Shown here piece by piece: positions 52,802 through 61,587 of a stretch of DNA of 64,000 nt. The translations under genes were made by a program, and so were the position numbers. The stretch comes from Fimenecus sp051881455 (GTDB lineage Bacteria; Bacillota; Clostridia; Oscillospirales; Acutalibacteraceae), in the NCBI GenBank assembly GCA_051881455.1, contig JBJEPX010000004.1, positions 1 to 64,000 on the forward strand. The letters run 5' to 3'. Under the pieces are notes generated by a model. That model had not been told where the DNA came from. It did no database searches and saw only the letters and a program-made list of their open reading frames with translations. The first letter of the stretch is position 1. The number at the start of each line of letters is the position of its first letter.

Positions 52802-54442
52802 ATGGAAAGATTTAAAATTAACATTGAATATTTTACTAATGATACACATTACAGCACAAATCTCTTTGAAACAGAGCACTTCAAAGTGGACGTGACTGCA
52901 AATACCGACCATATCAAGCTTGTTTTAACGCCTGCGGGCGCGCCTTTGGAAAAGGTAAAATTCAAAATGACCGTACCCTATGAATTTAATGACAATAAGC
53001 GTGTTTTCGTAAACGGTTATCAGTCCTGGACGGACTGCCGCGAATACTTTATTGATGAGGACCCGCCCCGCCTCGACTTAAAGCAGGAGGTTTCATTAAA
53101 GCTTTCGCCTTTGGGTGCGTCCGGGGATTACAGATTTAAAAAATATGACCGCAGAAAAGGTGTTTTTCACGGCTATTCCTACGCCTATGTGCGTGACGGC
53201 GAAGCCTATGACCTTTTCGGCTCATTAAGCGAGCGGGACGGTTATACAATAATAAATACCGTTTGCCCCGAAAATGAAATAGTTTTTGAAAGAGATATGG
53301 CGGGAGTTCAGATAAACTCACCCTACACTCTAATTGATATTGCTCATTTTTCAGGCTCTGAAAATGAGGTGTTCGATAAATACTTTGCCGTTATGAACAT
53401 AGAGAAGCCCAAAGTGGGCAGAGCAAACGGATACACTACCTGGTACAATTATTACAGCAATATAAATGAGGAAATCGTGCTTTCCGACCTTGAAGCACTT
53501 TCAAAGCTCGATGCAAAAATTGACTTTTTCCAAGTGGACGACGGCTACCAGACCGCCGTTGGCGATTGGCTTTCCATTGACCCGCGCAAATTTCCTCACG
53601 GTATGAAATATATTGCCGATCAAATTCACGAAAAAGGAATGAAAGCAGGTCTTTGGCTGGCTCCTCTCGGCTGTCAGTACAAATCTGCCGTTGCAAAAAG
53701 CCATCCCGAATGGCTTATCCGCGATTCGCACAACAGACCTGTAAGATGCGGCTTTAACTGGGGCGGATTTTACGCTCTGGACATTGAAAAGCCTGAGGTC
53801 AGAGAGTATATACGCAATTTCTTTGATGTTGTCCTCAATGATTGGGGCTACGATATGGTTAAGCTTGACTTTTTATATGCCGCCTGCATCGTTCCGGCAC
53901 ACGGCAAATCAAGAGGTCAGCTTATGTGCGAGGCTATGGACTTTATCCGTGAATGTGTAGGTGACAAGCTGATTTTAGGCTGCGGCGTTCCCTTAGCACC
54001 CGCTTTCGGCAAGGTTGATTACTGCCGTATTGGTGCGGATATGGACCTGCAATGGACAAAAAGTCTTAAATTCCACCGTGAAGATGTTTCAACTCCCAAT
54101 GCGCTGGGGAACACCGTGTTCCGCCGCGCTCTCGACGGAAGAGCATTTTTAAACGACCCTGATGTTTTTCTCCTGCGCGACAGCAATATGAACTGTACTC
54201 TCACGCAGAGAAAGATTATCGCATCTGTTAACCATATTTTCGGCAGTTTGCTTTTCACCTCTGACAACATTGATGAATACGACGATGAAAAGCGCAATCT
54301 GCTTTTGCACATTTTCAAAAACGGAAAGCCGGAGGTTATTTCCGCTGAATTCGTAACAACCGATGTTCTTGAAATTCACTATAACGAGGGCAACGGAACA
54401 GAGCGTCTTTGCTTCAATCTTAAAAACGGCGAGCTTTACTGA
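52802..54442 (+). CDS. Alpha-galactosidase, glycoside hydrolase family 36 (intact paralogue)
   Basis: The 546-residue enzyme is of the short GH36 type known from Thermotoga GalA. Residues ~1-180 are the beta domain, including RVFVNGYQSWTDC and LFGSLSERDGYT. The barrel holds GYTTWYNYY, FFQVDDGYQTAVGDW, nucleophile Asp in MVKLDFLYAAC and acid/base Asp in YCRIGADMD. It has no signal peptide and should release galactose from imported alpha-galactosides. ATG 52802 follows AAGGAG; the frame opens 8 codons earlier without support. It is a close paralogue of the interrupted gene at 21815. The EAL-domain gene follows after 32 bases. Confidence 0.95.
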   Translation: MERFKINIEYFTNDTHYSTNLFETEHFKVDVTANTDHIKLVLTPAGAPLEKVKFKMTVPYEFNDNKRVFVNGYQSWTDCREYFIDEDPPRLDLKQEVSLKLSPLGASGDYRFKKYDRRKGVFHGYSYAYVRDGEAYDLFGSLSERDGYTIINTVCPENEIVFERDMAGVQINSPYTLIDIAHFSGSENEVFDKYFAVMNIEKPKVGRANGYTTWYNYYSNINEEIVLSDLEALSKLDAKIDFFQVDDGYQTAVGDWLSIDPRKFPHGMKYIADQIHEKGMKAGLWLAPLGCQYKSAVAKSHPEWLIRDSHNRPVRCGFNWGGFYALDIEKPEVREYIRNFFDVVLNDWGYDMVKLDFLYAACIVPAHGKSRGQLMCEAMDFIRECVGDKLILGCGVPLAPAFGKVDYCRIGADMDLQWTKSLKFHREDVSTPNALGNTVFRRALDGRAFLNDPDVFLLRDSNMNCTLTQRKIIASVNHIFGSLLFTSDNIDEYDDEKRNLLLHIFKNGKPEVISAEFVTTDVLEIHYNEGNGTERLCFNLKNGELY

Positions 54443-54474
54443 TTTTCTTATTCTGCATACAAGGCGGTGAAAAG

Positions 54475-56697
54475 ATGAAAACCGAAACTCCTCTCGTAAG
54501 ATACTTTACGCTTGTATTTTTATGTCTGCTTGCGGCGGCAGTTCTTATTATTTTCCCCGTGTTCCTCTCAAAAGAGCTTGATAATCAAAGCCGGGACTTT
54601 CTTCAGGAAATCTCCGAAAAGAACGGAGAAGCAGTCGGCTTCAAGTTCAGGGAACAAGCTTCATTTCTTAAAGACCTTATATCGGATGTTGACACAGACT
54701 TGCTTGACAATCCCGCCGAAGCCGTTAAAAAAATAGATTTAAAAAATACAGGTGTTAAATACAAGCGGTACGGCATTATAACCTCGGACGCCACCGCATA
54801 TACCTCCGACGGAATTGCGGAGCAGGTAGTTAATAATGAGCTTGTTGCGGAATGTTTTGAGAGCCGCAAATTGACGGTATCGACTCTTTCCCCGGATGAA
54901 AGCCTTGACGGTGACGAGGTTTTCATTATGATGAGGCCTATTTATAAGGATAATCAGGTAAGTCATGTAATGTATGTTGTTTTCACCATGGAGCAGATAA
55001 CGGAAAACTTCAAATCCGATGCTTTTAACAGCAATGAGTTTTTCTATATTATTGATATTGACGGCAACAATATTTTCAGCACAAACAAAAGAGAAGATTT
55101 CCGCAATATCGACAATATTTTTTCGGAAAATCTGCAAGAGAAAAAATACAAGGGTGAACGCATACCCCAAATACAGGAAGATATGAAAAACGGGGAATCG
55201 GGTGTAACATTCAGTTCTAAAAACAGTGATTACTATCTTTACTATGCTCCTCTCCATTTTAACGATTGGTATCTGTTTTCCATTGTTCCCGCTGAGGAAG
55301 TAACGGTCAGAAGAAATACGGTTCTTGCATATGTTATACTTATGTGCATTTTCCTCATCGGCGTTTTCGTTCTTTTTGCTCTTTACATTGTATCCTCGGA
55401 GCGCCGCAAAAAAAATGAGCTTGATAAGCTTCTTTATACAGACAGCCTGACGGGAGGTCCCTCTTATGCAAAGTTCTGCCTTGATGTTAAAAAGCAGCTT
55501 GCAAAGGGCTACAAAAAAGCCGCTTATATTGTAATGGACCTTGATAATTTCAAGCTTATAAACAGTTATTACAGTTATGAGCACGGTAACAAAACCATTA
55601 ATTACATATATTCAGTTTGGCGTGATATGCTAAGGGAAAACGAATTCGTTGGCAGAATGGCAGCCGACCGTTTTGCGGTATATCTGCAATATTCCGATGA
55701 AAATGAGCTTAAACAGCGAATTGAGGAATTCTGTAAAAACTGCCGTATCTATGATAATGAGGGAATGACAAACTATATCTTAACGCCCAGCATCGGTATT
55801 TATTACATAAATCCCGATGATAAGAATATTCAGCGAATTCAGAACTGTGCGGTTATAGCTAAATCCCTTGTTAAGGGCGACAGTGACCGTCTGTATTCCG
55901 TTTATAACGATAAGCTTAAAGACCGCCTGACAAATCGCAAAATACTTGCAGATAAATTAGCCCACGCCATAGAAAATGAAGCATTGTCTGTTCTGTTCCA
56001 GCCGCAGTTCAATGCTTGTGACAGAAAAATCTGCGGAGCCGAGGCTCTTCTGCGCTGGCAGGACGAAGACGGAAACTATATTTCCCCCGCAGATTTTGTT
56101 CCCTTGGCAGAGGCATGCGGTCTTATTGTGGAGCTTGATAAATATGTATTCAGAAAAGCCTGTGAGGCACAGCGCAAAATGGCTGACGCAGGCCTTAGTG
56201 AAATTGATGTTTCCATAAATGTGTCCCAGCAATCTCTTTACAACGCAAGCTTTGTTGAGGACTATGTCAGCATAGTAAAAAGGACGAATGCCGATATATC
56301 TCATATCCAGCTTGAAATTACGGAAAGCACGCTGTTTGACAACAATAAGGTCTTTGTAAAATTGTTGAGAAAGCTGCATAAATCCGGCTTTAAAATACTT
56401 ATGGACGATTTCGGAACGGGTTATTCTTCACTGATGCTTTTGAAATCAATGCCCATTGATTATTTGAAGCTTGATAAATCCTTTATTGACGATTATGACA
56501 GCATGCGCGGCGGCATAATTATAGAATGTATTATGACAATGGCAAAGAAGCTGGGAATAGTTATTATTGCAGAAGGCGTTGAAACCGAGGAACAGTTCTC
56601 ATATATTTCAAATATGGGCTGTGATATAGTTCAGGGCTATTATTTCTGCCGTCCCGTCTCTTTTGACGAAATGTGTAATATGATTGAAAAATCATAA
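54475..56697 (+). CDS. Membrane c-di-GMP phosphodiesterase (Cache-like sensor, degenerate GGDEF, EAL)
   Basis: The 740-residue protein has a membrane segment at ~12-32, an extracytoplasmic sensor to ~280 (Cache/PDC-like, with EFFYIIDIDGNNIFSTN), a second segment at ~282-306, a GGDEF-like domain to ~480 and an EAL domain to the end. The GGDEF active site is lost (FVGRMAADRFAVY). The EAL residues look complete: AEALLRW, LEITESTLFD, DDFGTGYSS, LDKSFI and AEGVETEEQF. It should therefore degrade c-di-GMP in response to an external cue. The last 6 bp overlap the converging GerC gene. Confidence 0.92.
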   Translation: MKTETPLVRYFTLVFLCLLAAAVLIIFPVFLSKELDNQSRDFLQEISEKNGEAVGFKFREQASFLKDLISDVDTDLLDNPAEAVKKIDLKNTGVKYKRYGIITSDATAYTSDGIAEQVVNNELVAECFESRKLTVSTLSPDESLDGDEVFIMMRPIYKDNQVSHVMYVVFTMEQITENFKSDAFNSNEFFYIIDIDGNNIFSTNKREDFRNIDNIFSENLQEKKYKGERIPQIQEDMKNGESGVTFSSKNSDYYLYYAPLHFNDWYLFSIVPAEEVTVRRNTVLAYVILMCIFLIGVFVLFALYIVSSERRKKNELDKLLYTDSLTGGPSYAKFCLDVKKQLAKGYKKAAYIVMDLDNFKLINSYYSYEHGNKTINYIYSVWRDMLRENEFVGRMAADRFAVYLQYSDENELKQRIEEFCKNCRIYDNEGMTNYILTPSIGIYYINPDDKNIQRIQNCAVIAKSLVKGDSDRLYSVYNDKLKDRLTNRKILADKLAHAIENEALSVLFQPQFNACDRKICGAEALLRWQDEDGNYISPADFVPLAEACGLIVELDKYVFRKACEAQRKMADAGLSEIDVSINVSQQSLYNASFVEDYVSIVKRTNADISHIQLEITESTLFDNNKVFVKLLRKLHKSGFKILMDDFGTGYSSLMLLKSMPIDYLKLDKSFIDDYDSMRGGIIIECIMTMAKKLGIVIIAEGVETEEQFSYISNMGCDIVQGYYFCRPVSFDEMCNMIEKS

Positions 56698-57840
56698 TGT
56701 CTTTACAAATTCGTGCCCCACTCTTCTTATCTTAACTTCAACCTCAACGCTGTATCGGCTTTTTGCCATAAGAGCGTTGAGGTTTTCTTTATTATCTCTG
56801 TAAACCGAGGGATATTTCTGAAATAGCAGCCTTGAATACCCCGGTGCGTCGCAAACCTCACCCTCATATAGCTTGGAAAGCACTTTCTCACTTTCGGTTT
56901 TCAGATAATTCTCCGCGCATTTTCTCAATTCTTCCATTCTTTGCCTATCCATACTTTTTTCAATCCCGTTGTATATTTCGGCAACATCGGTGCTGAGCCT
57001 GATTTTAACGGTATAATGCGGTGTTCCTTCGATTATTTTTACCGTTCTGAAAACATTGCAATTTACAATACTCATAGCGACTTTTTCATTTTCCTCTGTT
57101 TTATATGAAAACTCGCCGTTATAAACCCTGCCGCAAAGGAAATTCAACATTGATGTTTCGTCGCCGTTCAGGGTTGATTGAAGCTTTGCACTGCAAAATA
57201 GCGCTGTTTCTTTAACCTGAACATTTTTTTGCCCCTCCGCCTCCTCTAAGTAGAGAACGGGCATCGCAAAGCACGCTTCCCTATCGCGGTATCTGTTTAC
57301 GAGCTCATAAAGTTCAAGCTTGAAAATCCCCGTATCATATTTTGCCGCCTCAATGGCATCGTCAATATTATCGGCAATAACCTCTCCGCTGTTTTTTGCC
57401 TCTAAAATTTCATCGGCTCTGTTTTCGGCAAGAGCCACATAAACCGACGGTCCGTTGTGAGCGTCACGGGCAAAAAAATCTATAACGCCTTCAATCCCTC
57501 CCGAGGCTGTTGCTTTTCCTATTACAATAACCCGATTTTGAGAATAAAGAGGAATTTTACCCTCAAAGCCCACAACACTCTTAATCGCCGTATAAACCGT
57601 ATCACCGTGCACCTTGTATATTTTTACCGCATCTTCACTGCCGCTCTCCTGTGCGGAAGCGGTGTGGGTACTTGTATTTATCGCTTGAAGCGTAACGGTA
57701 TAACTGCCGTTATCCTCTTTATCAATTCCTATTCCCTGTATAATAAGGCGGTTGCTTATGTCGTTTTTATATATTTCATTTCCACCGAAGGAAAAGAGTA
57801 TTGCAAAAATTACCACTACTGCAACAATTATCTTATTCAT
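56692..57840 (-). CDS. Ger(x)C family spore germination protein without lipobox cysteine
   Basis: The 382-residue protein matches GerC: RLIIQGIGIDKEDNGSYTVTLQ, the GKIPLYSQNRVIVIGK stretch and a long C-terminal alpha/beta domain. Normal GerC proteins are lipoproteins with a Cys after the signal peptide. Here the hydrophobic N-terminus (MNKIIVAVVVIFAILFSFGG) is followed by NEIYKND with no Cys, so it is probably held by an uncleaved membrane helix. It is the third gene of the gerA-gerB-gerC operon, overlapping gerB by 8 bp. Confidence 0.88.
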   Translation of the reverse strand: MNKIIVAVVVIFAILFSFGGNEIYKNDISNRLIIQGIGIDKEDNGSYTVTLQAINTSTHTASAQESGSEDAVKIYKVHGDTVYTAIKSVVGFEGKIPLYSQNRVIVIGKATASGGIEGVIDFFARDAHNGPSVYVALAENRADEILEAKNSGEVIADNIDDAIEAAKYDTGIFKLELYELVNRYRDREACFAMPVLYLEEAEGQKNVQVKETALFCSAKLQSTLNGDETSMLNFLCGRVYNGEFSYKTEENEKVAMSIVNCNVFRTVKIIEGTPHYTVKIRLSTDVAEIYNGIEKSMDRQRMEELRKCAENYLKTESEKVLSKLYEGEVCDAPGYSRLLFQKYPSVYRDNKENLNALMAKSRYSVEVEVKIRRVGHEFVKTL

Positions 57841-58903
57841 ACTTCTTTCTCCTGTTTAAAACAAGCAAAATCCCGGGGATTACCGTAGCCGCCAAAGCCG
57901 TAGCAATAAGCTTTGCTATGGAATTGTCAACCACTGTAAATCTTTGCACGGAGCCTGCAATATAAAGGCAGATAACCGACGACAACGCGCTAAGCCCTGC
58001 TAAAATAGTCTTTTTGCTGAAATTATCAAACTCTTTATGCAGAATATCTGCTTGAAGGTAGAGTAAAAACGAAACTTTTAAAAAGGCACACAGTATCCAT
58101 ATTCCCGTAATAAGTGGGTCAAGCCTGCCGAACATTGAAAATTGCGCCAAAGCCGCAAGCGAATGAACGGGAAAAAGCTGCGTATTAGCAAAATTGCCCA
58201 TAACGCCTACCTCCACGAAGAAAAGCGACGCCGTAACCAATGCCTGCAAAAATATCCAGATAAAAAAGCTTTTCACCTTTTTCCCCGAGGCAACGGGGAT
58301 TGCCAAAGTTATCATTACAAGCTCAACTGTTCTGCCTGCCGCGTTCAAAGCCGTTTTAAAAACGGGCAACGCACCGTTATAAAAAACAGGCGTATAGTTT
58401 AAAAAATCAATTTTACCTATAAGTGTGGCAATAATGAAAGCAATCGCCGCCGTTACGGGTATTACCGACAAAACGGCGCTTCTTCCCAGCGACTCAATGC
58501 CCAAATAAGCACCATAGCACCCGATGAGTATTACAAACACCAAAAAGTAATTTACATTTGCTTCGGGGAATACGATTGTGCCTGTAAACAAATCTAATCT
58601 TGAAACGGTTGTAACAGTAAAATAGAATAGTACGGCGCTGTAAAAAACAGCAAGGATTTTTCCTCCTTTTGCCCATCTGTTGCGCGCAATATCAATAATA
58701 TTCATCTCGGGGTTTTTCCTGAAAAGGAAATATACGGGTATCATCATAATAATGCATATCAGATAACGGAGCACCGCCTGCACAACCAAATCGGAAAGTT
58801 CAATATCTTTTGTATATGACGGAATATAGGTAAAGGTTGTCAGCAGTCTTGTAAGAAAAAGTAATGAAAAAAACTGAAAAGTGCTGATTTTAGATTTTGA
58901 CAT
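57833..58903 (-). CDS. GerB family spore germination permease
   Basis: The 356-residue protein has ten predicted membrane helices and belongs to the GerAB/APC-type germinant receptor subunits: FFSLLFLTRLLTTFTYIPSYTKD, FRKNPEMNIIDIARNRWAKGG and the later FFVEVGVMGNFANTQLFPVHSL. The B subunit binds germinants such as amino acids in characterised receptors. It starts 25 bases after gerA and overlaps gerC. Confidence 0.92.
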   Translation of the reverse strand: MSKSKISTFQFFSLLFLTRLLTTFTYIPSYTKDIELSDLVVQAVLRYLICIIMMIPVYFLFRKNPEMNIIDIARNRWAKGGKILAVFYSAVLFYFTVTTVSRLDLFTGTIVFPEANVNYFLVFVILIGCYGAYLGIESLGRSAVLSVIPVTAAIAFIIATLIGKIDFLNYTPVFYNGALPVFKTALNAAGRTVELVMITLAIPVASGKKVKSFFIWIFLQALVTASLFFVEVGVMGNFANTQLFPVHSLAALAQFSMFGRLDPLITGIWILCAFLKVSFLLYLQADILHKEFDNFSKKTILAGLSALSSVICLYIAGSVQRFTVVDNSIAKLIATALAATVIPGILLVLNRRKKYE

Positions 58904-58928
58904 ATTGATTCTCCGAAAAGCATTAAGA

Positions 58929-60434
58929 TTATTTCATTTTAGATATTTCCATTCGCCGTTTACCCATACTAAGCCAGCCTTCACGCATAACGAGGTCGCG
59001 CCACGCACCGATTTTAGTGGGAGAAAGAGGCGACATAAACGGTGTGTTGTACGGACTTAACGCCGCCATATTTACAAGCACCGCCGCAAAGCCCAGCATT
59101 ATTCCGTATATTCCCACCATTCCGCCGATTATAATAAAGGTAAAACGCATAACCGCCACAGGTTCATAAAGGCTTGAAACAACAAAGGAGCTGACAGCCG
59201 TAAGTCCCACAACTATAAGCATTGGTGCGGCAATAATTCCCGCCGTTACGGCAGATTCACCGATTACAAGCGCCCCCACAATGGAAACGGCGTGCCCTAC
59301 TGCCTTTGGCATTCTCAGCCCCGCTTCACGGACAATTTCATATACTAAATGTATCAAAAGTGCCTCTGCCACTATGGGCAGGGGTGTTTTGCTTTCCTGG
59401 CTTGTTATTCCGAACACCATTGTTTCAGGTATCATTTCCTGATGGAAAGTACAAATTGCCACATACAAGCCCGGCAAAAACACGCTGAACATAAATGAGA
59501 TAATTTTTAAGGTGCGGACAAAAGCCGCATAATACGGTCTTTTTAAATAATCGTCAAGAGAATGAAAATTTTCGATAAAAAGATGGGGAACAATAAGCGC
59601 GTCGGGAGTGCCGTCAACAATTATACCCACTTTCCCTTCGCTGAGCTTTGCGGTAAACACATCGGGCCGCTCCGTTGTACCTACGCAAGTAAAAACAGAG
59701 GCTTTTTTATCGTCTAAAAACGGTTGAATAAATCCCGAGCCCGATACAATATCAAGCTGTGCATTTTTTATTCTTTCCACCACATCATCAAGGAGTTTAC
59801 TGTCGGTTCGGTCGGACATATAACAAACGCAAACACGGGTTTTGCTTGTAGTGCCAACCTCCAAGGATTTAATCTTGAAAACAGGACTTCGCACACGGCG
59901 TCGCACCATTGCAATATTGTCCTTAAAGTTTTCAACAAAGCCCTCACGGGAGCCTCGCTCCTGATTTTCGGTGCCCGGCTCCTCGGGGTTTCTTTTTGCA
60001 AAACTCTGCACGCCGAAAAGTACAGCGAACTGCGCACCCTGCGCCATCAGAACAAGATTTCCCGAAAGCATTTCGGAAATTGCCGTGTCAATATCCGAGG
60101 TTATTGATTTATCAATGCTTGCGGATACTCCGTCCGCCGCCTTATATACGATACCATCGCCCTTTGTATCGGAAAAATCCGTATTTATTACGGGTAGCAT
60201 TATCTGCTCGGTTATAAGGAGTTGATCGCACATTCCGTCAAGCATTACAAAAACAAAATCATGACCGCTGACGGTACAGTCACGGTATTTCACATCAAAA
60301 GACTCTCCTAACTGCTGTTTAAAATATGCTCTGTTTTTTTGCAAATCCGCCGATACTCTTACCTTTGACCTATTGCTTTTCTCATCCTGTACGGTAATTT
60401 CTTCTATGCTTTTTTTGAACCACGAATTTTTCAT
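58929..60434 (-). CDS. GerA family spore germination protein
   Basis: The 501-residue protein has the GerA layout: a soluble N-terminal domain (~1-290) with SNRSKVRVSADLQ, IVDGTPDALIVPHLFIENFHSLDDY, and a membrane domain with ETMVFGITSQESKTPLPIVAEALLIHLVYEIVREAGLRMP and VGHAVSIVGALVIGESAV, both family hallmarks. ATG 60434 is preferred over GTG 60443, because the latter is part of the AGGTGA ribosome-binding site. First gene of the ger operon; its presence implies an endospore former. Confidence 0.95.
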   Translation of the reverse strand: MKNSWFKKSIEEITVQDEKSNRSKVRVSADLQKNRAYFKQQLGESFDVKYRDCTVSGHDFVFVMLDGMCDQLLITEQIMLPVINTDFSDTKGDGIVYKAADGVSASIDKSITSDIDTAISEMLSGNLVLMAQGAQFAVLFGVQSFAKRNPEEPGTENQERGSREGFVENFKDNIAMVRRRVRSPVFKIKSLEVGTTSKTRVCVCYMSDRTDSKLLDDVVERIKNAQLDIVSGSGFIQPFLDDKKASVFTCVGTTERPDVFTAKLSEGKVGIIVDGTPDALIVPHLFIENFHSLDDYLKRPYYAAFVRTLKIISFMFSVFLPGLYVAICTFHQEMIPETMVFGITSQESKTPLPIVAEALLIHLVYEIVREAGLRMPKAVGHAVSIVGALVIGESAVTAGIIAAPMLIVVGLTAVSSFVVSSLYEPVAVMRFTFIIIGGMVGIYGIMLGFAAVLVNMAALSPYNTPFMSPLSPTKIGAWRDLVMREGWLSMGKRRMEISKMK

Positions 60435-60535
60435 ACTTATCACCTATTTAATATTTTCCCCGAACGGAAAGTAATATTCCGCGGCAAAAAGCAAAACATA
60501 AGTTTACACAAAACCGTGAAACAAGGAGAGTAGTT

Positions 60536-61210
60536 ATGTTTGTAACTCTTATCAGAACTGTAATTCTGTATTTATTCGTTATATCCACCGTCCGCATAAT
60601 GGGAAAAAGGCAGATAGGCGAGCTTCAACCGACGGAGCTTGTTATTACCATTCTGCTTTCCGAAATCGTGGCAATTCCCATGCAGGATAATGATATTCCC
60701 CTCTTAAGCGCCGTAATTCCCGTGATGGTACTTGTAGGCTTTGAAATACTCATTTCCGTAATAAGCCTTAAAAGCGTGAGGTTTCGCTCGGCAATGCAGG
60801 GCAATTCCATTATTGTTATCCGCGACGGTGTGCCGGACTTAAAAGAAATCAAAAAAATCCGATTTACGATTGACGATATTCTTGAAGCGCTCAGACAAAA
60901 AGATATTTTTGATATTTCAAAGGTGCAGTATGCCATAGTTGAAACAAACGGCTCAATAAGCGTCATGTTAAAACCTGAATTCAGCGAGGTAACAAAAAAA
61001 GACCTCCGCCTGAAAGCGGAGGACAACGGCATACCGTGCGCCGTGATTGTTGACGGAAGAATTATTGAAAGCAACTTTAAATACTGCAATATGACATTAA
61101 ATAAGCTTAATGAGATAATCAAAAAAGACAATATAAAAATCAAAAATACTCTTTTGATGACTGTGGATAAAAAAGGCAATAAAACAGTTATCGGAAAGGA
61201 CGGAAAATGA
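60536..61210 (+). CDS. DUF421 (YetF/YcaP-type) membrane protein
   Basis: The 224-residue protein has three membrane helices in the first 85 residues (LIRTVILYLFVISTVRIMGKRQIGELQPTELV motif) and a soluble DUF421 domain (SIIVIRDGVPDLKEIKKIRFTIDDILEALRQKDIFDISKVQYAIVE). In several sporeformers such proteins affect spore or envelope properties; the exact role is not established. ACAAGGAGAGTAGTT precedes the ATG. It overlaps the DUF4363 gene by 4 bp and lies divergent to the ger operon. Confidence 0.9.
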   Translation: MFVTLIRTVILYLFVISTVRIMGKRQIGELQPTELVITILLSEIVAIPMQDNDIPLLSAVIPVMVLVGFEILISVISLKSVRFRSAMQGNSIIVIRDGVPDLKEIKKIRFTIDDILEALRQKDIFDISKVQYAIVETNGSISVMLKPEFSEVTKKDLRLKAEDNGIPCAVIVDGRIIESNFKYCNMTLNKLNEIIKKDNIKIKNTLLMTVDKKGNKTVIGKDGK

Positions 61211-61587
61211 AAAGAACCGTACTTGCAATAGGCGCGCTTTTACTGTCGGTTATAATCTGCTTCGCGGGGTTTATGATTTTAAAATCCACCTGCAATAAAA
61301 TAACAGATGCGCTTGATAAGGTATCGCAAAGCGCCGCAGAAGAAAACCTTGACGAGGCAAAGAAAAGAACGCAGGAGGCGGTACAGCTTTGGGAGAATAT
61401 TCACGGAAGAATTGAAGCGCTCACCAAGCACGCCGAAACGGACGAGCTTGAAGAAACAATAAAAAGCCTCACCGTATATGCCGAGCAGGGCAATATGGAA
61501 AGGCTTTATGAAAAATCAGAAATTGCTAAAAACCGACTTGAACATATCATCAAAAACGAACTGCCGTCATTCAGCAATATTTTTTAA
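61207..61587 (+). CDS. DUF4363 family protein
   Basis: The 126-residue protein has an N-terminal membrane helix (RTVLAIGALLLSVIICFAGFMIL) and then amphipathic helices, matching DUF4363, which is regularly encoded behind DUF421 in Clostridia. Function unknown; co-membership in one complex with the DUF421 protein is inferred from the fixed pairing and ATGA overlap. Its 3' end overlaps the converging sialidase-like gene by 21 bp and there is no terminator between them. Confidence 0.8.
   Translation: MKRTVLAIGALLLSVIICFAGFMILKSTCNKITDALDKVSQSAAEENLDEAKKRTQEAVQLWENIHGRIEALTKHAETDELEETIKSLTVYAEQGNMERLYEKSEIAKNRLEHIIKNELPSFSNIF

Noticed and set aside
54739..55584. 281-codon minus-strand frame inside the EAL gene
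   Set aside because: It lies opposite the sensor and GGDEF-like domains, has no initiation signal, and its Cys/Ile/Asn-rich sequence matches no family.
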